A program made the translations under genes and the position numbers. Positions 56,310 through 64,000 of a stretch of DNA of 64,000 bases are shown here, piece after piece. Origin of the DNA: Siphonodentalium dalli (taxonomy: Eukaryota; Mollusca; Scaphopoda; Gadilida; Siphonodentaliidae); the NCBI GenBank assembly GCA_032622095.1, contig CP136063.1:38970106-39034105 (forward strand). Direction: 5' to 3'. Every line of letters begins with the position of its first letter. Position 1 is the stretch's first letter. The notes beneath the pieces were generated by a model. That model did no database searches. It was not told the DNA's origin and saw only the letters and a program-made list of their open reading frames with translations.

Positions 56310-59233
56310 GGATGGAAACTCTTATTAACATAAAAACATTAGGAGTAGCATATCTAGGTGTTCATTATATATGTATATCAGGCTGGATGGAAACTCTTAT
56401 TAACAGAAAAGCATTAGGAGTGGAATAACTAGGTATTCATTATATATGTATATCAGGCTGGATGTAAACTCTTATTAACATAAACGTATTAGGAGTAGCA
56501 TAACTAGGTATTCATTATATATGTATATCAGGCTGGATGGAAACTCTTATTAACATAAAGCATTAGGAGTAACATAACTAGGTATTCATTATATATGTAT
56601 ATCAGACTGGATGGAAACTCATATCAACATAAACGCATTAGGAGTAACATAACTAGGTATTCATTATATATGTATATCAGACTGGATGGAAACTCTTACT
56701 AACATAAAAGCATTAGGAGTAGCATAACTAGGTATTCATTATATATGTATATCAGGGGGGTGGAAACTCTTATTAACATAAACGTATTAGGAGTAGCATA
56801 ACTAGGTATTCATTATATATGTATATCAGACTGGATGGAAACTCTTATTAACATAAACGTATTAGGAGTAGCATAACTAGGTATTCATTATATATGTATA
56901 TCAGGCTGGATGGAAACTCTTATTAACATAAAGCATTAGGAGTAACATAACTAGGTATTCATTATATATGTATATCAGGCTGGATGGAAACTCATATCAA
57001 CATAAAAGCATTAGGAGTAACATAACTAGGTATTCATTATATATGTATATCAGACTGGATGGAAACTCTTACTAACATAAAAGCATTAGGAGTAACATAA
57101 CTAGGTATTCATTATATATGTATATCAGGGGGGGGGAGTGGAAACTCTTATTAACATAAACGTATTAGGAGTAGCATAACTAGGTATTCATTATATATGT
57201 ATACCAGACTGGATGGAAACTCTTATTAACATAAAAGCATTAGGAGTAACATAACTAGGTATTCATTATATATGTATACCAGACTGGATGGAAACTCTTA
57301 TTAATATAAAAACATTAGGAGTAACATAACTAGGTATTCATTATATATGTATATCAGGCTGGATGGAAACTCTTATTAATATAAAAACATTAGGAGTAAC
57401 ATAACTAGGTATTCATTATATATGTATATCAGGCTGGATGGAAACTCTTATTAACTTAAACACATTAGGAGTAACATAAATAGATATTCATTATATATAT
57501 ATATATATCAGACTGGATGGAAACACTTATTAACATAAAATCATTAGGAGTAGCATAACTAGGTATTCATTATATATGTATATCAGGCTGGATGGAAACT
57601 GTTATTAACATAAACACATTAGGAGTAGCATAACTATGTATTCATTATATGTGTAAATCAGACTGGGTGGAAACTTATATTAACATAAAAACATTAGGAG
57701 TAACATCACAAGGTATTCATCATATATGTATATCAGGCTGGATGGAAATCTTATTAACATAAAAACATTAGGAGTAACATAACTATGTATTCATTATATA
57801 TGTATATCAGGGGGATGGAAACTCTTATTAACATTAAACCATTATGATTAGCATAACTAGGTATTCATTATATATGTATATAAGGCTGGATGGAAACTCT
57901 TATTAATATAAAAGTATTAGGAGTAACATCACAAGGTATTCATTATATATGTATATCAGGCTGGATAGAAACTCTTATTAAAATAAAAAGATTGGGAGTA
58001 ACATAACTAGGTATACATTATATATGTATACCAGGCTCAATTGGAAAATCTTATTAACATAAAAACATTAGGGGTAACACAACTAGGTATTCATTATATA
58101 TGTATATCAGGCTGGATAGAAACTCGTATTAACATAAAAACATTAGGGGTAACATAATTAGGTATTCATTATATATGTGTATCAGGCTGGATGGAAACTC
58201 TTATTAACATAAAAACACTAGGAGTAACATAACTAGGTATTCATTATATGTGTATATCAGACTGGATGGAAACTCTTATTAACATAACATTATTAGGAGT
58301 AACTTAACTAGGTATTCATTATATATGTATATAAGGCTGAATGGAAACCCCTATTAACATAAAACATTAGGTGTAGCATAACTAGGTAGGTACTCATTAT
58401 ATGTGTATACCAGGCTGGATGGAAACTCTTATTAATATAAAAACACATTAGGAGTAGCATAACTTGGTATTCATTATATATGTATATCAGGCTGGATGGA
58501 AACTCTTATTAACATTAAAACATTAGGAGTAGCATAACCAGGTATCCATTATATATGTATATCAGGCTGGATGGAAACTCTTATTAACATAAAAACATTA
58601 GGAGTAGCATAACTAGGTAGGTACTCATTATATGTGTATATCAGGCTGGATGGAAACTCTTATTAATATAAAAACACATTAGGAGTTGCATAACTTGGTA
58701 TTCATTATATATGTATATCAGGCTGGATGGAAACTCTTATTAACATAAACAAATTAGGAGTAACATAACTAGGTATTCATTATATACGTATATCAGGCTG
58801 GATAGAAACTCTTATTAACATAAACACATTAGGAGTAACATAACTAGGTATTCATTATATATGTATATCAGACTGGATGGAAACTCTTATTAACATAATG
58901 CATTATGAGTAGCATAACTAGGTATTCATTATATATGTATATCAGACTGGATGGAAACTCTTATTAACATAAAAACATTAGGAGTAACATAACTAGGTAT
59001 TCATTATATACGTATATCAGGCTGGATAGAAACTCTTATTAACATAAACACATTAGGAGTAACATAACTAGGTATTCATTATATATGTATATCAGACTGG
59101 ATGGAAACTCTTATTAACATAAAAACATTAGGTGTAGCATAACTAGGTAGGTACTCATTATATGTATATCAGGCTGGATGGAAACTCTTATTGACATAAA
59201 AACATTAGGAGGAGCATAACTAGGTATTCATTA
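56310..59233. repeat. 75-bp satellite, about 39 copies
   Basis: Unit GGCTGGATGGAAACTCTTAT, TAACATAAAAACATTAGGAG, TAACATAACTAGGTATTCAT, TATATATGTATATCA (75 bp; starts at 56381 and 56456). Higher-order blocks repeat (a run near 56480-56760 recurs near 56840-57120). The first unit begins 10 bp after the stop codon of the upstream gene. Every unit has stops in all plus frames. Confidence 0.9.
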
Positions 59234-60289
59234 TTACGTAATTTTATGCTGCTTGGCCAATACCTTTCTAAAATTGAGTTTGATCCCTCCAACAGCGGCC
59301 CATTAAACAATGAACTACGCACATCCGATGAGGGGCGAGTTATATACTAGACAAAGAAGATTTCACATACACAACACCATGTTATTGGGCAAGCAATTAG
59401 GTCACGGCTTCAGTGGACAACCACAACAAGTTGTTTCATGTTTACCAGTTTAATTTGGGGTACATGGAGATTGGAAATTAAACCAAAGCCATATAGCAGC
59501 TAATAATAGTCCTAAAATCTGTGACTATAATATAGTCTGTATTAAAGGCACGGTTGGCCTTAATTGTCGAAAATATTCATATTTGTTCCAAACACCGTGA
59601 ACAGAAAATCATTAAAACGCATACAGTTTCGTCCACATTGTACCATGACCATCGCGTAAACAGAATGTTATCATAAAGATCTAGTATATATTACATAAGC
59701 AAGAGCCTGATTGTGTTACAGACAACAGCACAATGCTACTGGCTAATCACACACAAATAGCATAAACGCTCTTTATTAGCTCCCTATCAGGACATCACCA
59801 ACACAGAACGCTCTTTATGTTTACCATCATAATATAAACAAACGCCAGAAAAGTAACTTTTTATGCTTTTTTTTACATAACAATGGTCAAACATATGATA
59901 ATAACATACTGTTTATGCGATATTTCTTATTTGTATACGGATAAAGTCTGCCTACATTTTGATGATTGTGGCGGTTTTTGGCGTGTGGAAATATTTTCAC
60001 AGCTGTGATACCCGTCGCCACGGCCAACCGTGCCTAGTTTTAATCACAGCAACTCTTACCATACGAAGCTGGCTTCTTATGGACATAGACATAGATCAAT
60101 TCCTTTTAATCAAAATTAGATTTGAGGCCACCTTTAGCCACACATGGTTGTTTGAACATTGTTAGCGCCCGTTATAGTTATCGATATAGTAATGACTGCT
60201 CACTAAATGTTGTTTCTATTGATTGGGTTGAATGACAAGAGGAATAGTCGGGTCATCTAATAATTAAAGACATGTATATAACATTTGAT
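59234..60289. other. Non-coding stretch
   Basis: Unique-looking sequence. Open frame 59959-60165 has no features of a gene. ACGCTCTTTAT phrases near 59767 and 59811 recall 2650-2690. Confidence 0.4.
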
Positions 60290-60600
60290 ATCTTAAATGT
60301 ATCAATAAAAATTATAATAAACATAGCCATAATAAACGTATTTTAACTGTTAGATTCCAGAGCAAAAATGTGTGAATACAAATTGTAATACACATACTCA
60401 TAATAAACGTCGTTTTAACTGTAGATACAATAGCGGAAATGTGTCAATACAAATTTTATTTCATATAGGCATAATACACGTCTTTATAACTGTGGATACA
60501 ATTGCGGAAATGTGTCAATACAAATTATATTCCACACAGTCGTAATAAACGTATTTTAAACTGTGGATACCATAGCAGAAATGAATATGTGAATAATAGT
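60290..60600. repeat. About 75-bp tandem repeat, four copies
   Basis: Each copy has AATGTGTCAATACAAATT, ATAATAAACGTATTTTAACT and GTGGATACAATAGCGGAAAT. It is not related in sequence to the 75-bp array at 56.3 kb. Confidence 0.75.
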
Positions 60601-60733
60601 GCATAAACAGTCAATGAAGTCATTTTTACAACTGCATGCAAAGGTGATTATATTTTAATATTTTATTTTTCTACTAATCTTGTTTATATATTAATGAAAT
60701 GTGAGTGCATCTATTCTGCTAATAATTTATTAA

Positions 60734-60943
60734 AGGGACATAATATCTTTAACAAAACACTATATAAACAATACTCACGTACAGCTGATATCACAATAAT
60801 ACCCTCTCAGCATAATGACATGGGAAATATGTTTTCGACAATTTATGACCAAATAAACAGTTTGTTCGTTTCCCACGTGTCTTGTCCCCGATGGAGTACA
60901 ATAGACAAAATTATCTATAAGCGGTCAACGATTTTGTGTCCCT
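60734..60943. mobile_element. Small TTAA-flanked MITE (AGGGACAYAA tips)
   Basis: 210 bp with tips AGGGACATAATATC and, inverted, AGGGACACAAAATC, TTAA on both sides (60730-60733, 60944-60947). The 89-residue frame through it is accidental. Confidence 0.7.
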
Positions 60944-60947
60944 TTAA

Positions 60948-61125
60948 TTGCAGTGCATTGTAATGATACTTTATGTAATATTATCCGCATGCTTTTAATA
61001 AACATATATCCTGACATGTTGTTTCTTTGTGAATATATGCTGATTTGCGGGATACCCTAAAATATTCAAGTGAATAAGCTCGATGAATTCCGTTCCCAGT
61101 TCCCTATTCTCAGATTTCATTTATC
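60948..61125. other. Short AT-rich spacer
   Basis: No gene or repeat recognised. Confidence 0.4.
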
Positions 61126-61133
61126 ATATTTGT

Positions 61134-62095
61134 GACCAGAAACGTGACGGCCACCCGGGAATCCTTGCATTTTCGTGCGTTGCCACCCAGCGGGCATCTA
61201 TAAGACAGGGACGCGACCATATATCCCCTTCCAATTTTTTGAAAAATGGGCTGAAGTCTGCATGAGGTGTCAAAAGTCGGATGCGTAGCCAGAACCATGA
61301 TGGCCACCCGGGAATCATTGCATTTTCGTGCGTGCCACCCAGCGGGCATCTATAGGACAGGACCGCGACCATATAGCCCCTTCCATATAGCCCCTTCAAA
61401 TTGCATGGGGTATCAAAAGAGCACTTTTGTTACTAAGTCGGATGTGTAGCCAGAACCATGATGGCCACCCGGGAATCCTTGCATTTTCGTGCGGTGCCAC
61501 ACAGCGGGCATCTATAAGACAGGGACGCAATCATATGTCCCCTTCCAAATTTTTGAAAAATGGGCTAAAGTCAAGCATGGGGTGTCAAAATAGTGCTTTT
61601 GTTACTAAATCGGCTGCGTAACCAGAACCATGGTGGCCACCCTGGAATCCTTGCATTTTCGTGCGGTGCCACCGAGCGGGCATCTATAAGACAGGGACGC
61701 GACCATATAGCTCCTTCCAAATTCTAGAAAATTGGGCTGAAGTCGTGCATGGACTCAAAATTGCACTTTTTTTTACTAAATCGGCTGCGTGACCAGAACC
61801 TTGGTGACCACCCGGAATCCTTGCATTTTCATGCGATGCCACAGTGAACATCTATAGGACAGGGACGCGGCCATATAGCCCCTTCCAAATTTTCAAAAAT
61901 TGGGCTGAAATCGTGCATGGAGCTCATCATTGCACTTTGTGTTACTAAATCGGATGCGTAGCTCGAACCATATTGGCCACCCGGGAATCCTTGCATTTTC
62001 GTGCAGTGCCACCCAGCGGGCATCTATAGACAGGGACGCGACCATATAACCCCTTCCAAATTTTCGATAATTGGGCTGAAGTCGTGTAAATGCAT
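61134..62095. repeat. Satellite, about 155-175-bp unit, six copies
   Basis: ATGGCCACCCGGGAATCCTT, GCATTTTCGTGCGGTGCCAC, AGCGGGCATCTATAAGACAG and CCATATAGCCCCTTCCAAAT recur from 61134, 61288, 61451, 61621, 61790 and 61963. Frames on both strands are repeat products. Confidence 0.85.
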
Positions 62096-62242
62096 ACATG
62101 GAGTACAGTTTGATGGTCATTGCGTTAACCAGTACAGACAACTAACTAATACAGGTAAGTATAAGCTAACACATACATGTAAGTGGGTTTCTGACAAGGT
62201 AACACAGCTGTCCGCGTCAACGAAAATCACACCCATCCTTAT

Positions 62243-62343
62243 TTCACTATACTTATGTTGACAAACGGAAATGCCTTATGACAATAACAAATAAAAATGG
62301 AGCACCATAAGGCATTTCCGTTTGTCAACATAAGTATAGTGAA
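62243..62343. repeat. Hairpin with 38-base perfect arms
   Basis: TTCACTATACTTATGTTGAC... (62243-62280) is exactly mirrored at 62306-62343, with a 25-base loop ACAATAACAAATAAAAATGG. Confidence 0.9.
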
Positions 62344-62729
62344 GTAAGTAATGGCTTACATCCTATCCATCATATAATTTTCCCATAAAATGAAGAGTTA
62401 CATAAATGTATGGATGTCAAAAGAAAGGGGAGGATGCCCGTTAGGCAGACTATTCGAGGCTAAATATATTATGACCAATGTCCCAATTTATCGCAGACAA
62501 ATTGATCCCCGTTCTATCGACATCAATGTTAAGGTGGAAGCTGAGTCCTGGAGCGGTTCAATGGAATTTTGAAAATAGTTTTAGAACGTACCCCACAAAA
62601 ACAAGATTTTACTTTATGCCAAAAGTAGAGTTAGGCATTTTTGGAAATTACTCCCAATGAGTTGAAAGATGCCAAAATGTTTGGATAAGATCACCATTTG
62701 CAGATCACTGACTATGTGCCATACTAAGC
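62344..62729. other. Non-coding stretch
   Basis: Only short frames; no repeat recognised. Confidence 0.35.
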
Positions 62730-63570
62730 AAATATGTCTCATTCGACTCATTACCTGCAAGACGCGAGCCCTTGTATATCTCGAGTGGCTATATGTCTAT
62801 GATGTGGCCAATATGTACATATGGAGTGCCAGTGTGGCAAAATTAATGTTGAGGCGAAATGGTATACAAGGAGTGACTGTTTGATCACGAGTGTGGTTTA
62901 TGAGTATACAGCGAGAGGCTGGATTGTCATGGTGAGGTCTATATGCACGTTTGGAGTGTATGAATGGCCATGTGCGTGGTGCGGGACATTTCTAGAAGGA
63001 CTATTACGCCATTTGTGAGGTTTATATGTTTACTATATATACCTTTAGTGACTATATGGTTTTGGGTTGGGTATATATGTATATGTTGAGTGTCCATATA
63101 TATAAATACACGGAATTACTTTATGACCCCTGGTGAGGCAAAAATGTATACAAGAAGTGATATATGATCTTGAATGTGGCGAAAATATATGCCGGGAGTG
63201 ACTATGTTGTCATCTTTGGGGTGTATAATAATGTATACCATGAGTGCCTATATGGTCATGCATGTGACAAATATATACATATACATGGGGTGACTGTATT
63301 ACCAATGGTAGGGCGAATAGGAATACAAGATGTTACTGTATGTTCATGGATGTAGTGAAAAGGTATACAGGTCGTGACTATATGGTTATGGGTGAGGTGT
63401 AGGAGTATACCTGGTGTGTCTGCATGTTTACTCACGACTATATGGCCATGCGTTGTGTGTATGGGCATACCCATGTGTTGCTATATAGTAGTGTGTGAGG
63501 TGTATGTGTATAACGCGAGTGACATATGTTCATGTATGTGGTATTCATGTATATATGGAGTGACTGCATG
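62730..63570. repeat. GT-rich minisatellite, second block
   Basis: Same family as 15130-17560 (GAGTGACTATATGGTTATGG, GTGAGGTGTATGTGTATAAC). It ends in the same kind of flank: TATCGCTATAACTCAATGAT...CGATAGAGAGATCA (63605-63650) corresponds to 17562-17602. Confidence 0.7.
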
Positions 63571-64000
63571 GGCATATTTGAGTTGCACTGGTCACTATCG
63601 ATTTCCTATCGCTATAACTCAATGATGTGTTAACCGATAGAGAGATCATATCAGAGTGTATCCACCTTAATGGCGATTGGTATGCAATACGAAGTAAACG
63701 GTTTTCATGACCAGATATAGTGTATAGGCTAATATATTTTGATGCTAATGGGCCAGAGAAGCCACATAATATGACCCCTCTTAGTTCCGTTTCAACTTTC
63801 TGCCCATTTCCGTTCAAAAACATAGACAGAATCCCAAGAGAAGTCTTCGGCAAAAATCATACTGCATCCCTTAAAATGATTTGTCATGCCCCATAATGTA
63901 CTGGGACAACCAGAATATAACACTTATTTGTCAGTTGATTGAGAAGCATGTTTAATAACCAAGTGAGTCACAATTTGCAACCTTTTCGGAACAGCTTAGA
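63571..64000 (-). pseudogene. Flank related to the decayed frame at 17.5 kb
   Basis: The minus strand near 63650-63600 reads SDMISLSVNTSLSY, against SDVTSLSINISLSF at 17600-17560. Beyond this short block I see no clear match, so it may be only a shared repeat edge. Confidence 0.3.

Noticed and set aside
61083-62261. Paired frames on both strands (PAGWHARKCNDSR type)
   Set aside because: Generated by the six-copy 165-bp satellite.

Overview
The window looks like animal nuclear DNA, most likely from a mollusc or another lophotrochozoan. Genes are sparse. There are GT-AG splice signals, a long C2H2 zinc-finger array, non-LTR retrotransposon tails, a tRNA-derived SINE, many short TTAA-flanked inverted-repeat elements and many tandem arrays. 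The recurring 'GACCTTGAA...AAGGTCAAGGTC' and 'CATAACTC...GAACTTGACCTG' repeats are a type I associate with mollusc genomes. The species assignment is inference. Most of the 64 kb is repeats, and I see no bacterial or organellar operon.

Layout. 1-6521: a large inverted-repeat element with arms of about 600 bp and an internal 2.02-kb tandem duplication. 7.0-14 kb: repeat duplications and a 160-bp satellite. 14-22.1 kb: three copies of a dispersed repeat, a minisatellite (15.1-17.5 kb) holding a 5'-truncated LINE with a 12-bp target duplication, and a decayed minus-strand reading frame (17.5-18.9 kb). 22.1-24.7 kb: a 33-bp satellite and short elements. 24.7-27.3 kb: a minus-strand C2H2 zinc-finger array, intact in the middle and decayed at both ends. 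27.5-30.8 kb: a 32-bp satellite invaded by a TTAA element and carrying long perfect hairpins. 30.8-38.8 kb: the best multi-exon candidates (plus-strand exons at 32.8 and 35.5 kb with compatible phase; a minus-strand membrane exon at 36.6-37.05 kb), cut through by piggyBac-like TTAA elements that carry 69-nt hairpins. 38.8-50 kb: a SINE, more inverted-repeat elements, an L1-like LINE tail, a head-to-head satellite and a GTTTAAAC palindrome array. 50-54.5 kb: satellites. 54.9-56.3 kb: the only intact sizeable protein gene, a 402-residue protein that resembles the N-terminal region of SE-cephalotoxin-like proteins, with a probable 5'-UTR intron. Its stop codon abuts a 2.9-kb array of about 39 copies of a 75-bp unit. 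59.2-64 kb: smaller arrays, a TTAA element, a long hairpin and a second block of the 15-17-kb minisatellite.

No operon-like cooperation between genes is visible. The main story is the layering of repeats: TTAA elements inside elements (an empty site is visible in a sister copy), a LINE inside a minisatellite, a satellite split by a MITE and by a 0.9-kb segment, and satellites placed directly against a coding end. The most interesting leads are the cephalotoxin-like gene with its abutting array, the hairpin-bearing TTAA family, the 6.5-kb inverted-repeat element, and the possible small membrane-protein gene at 32-36 kb.
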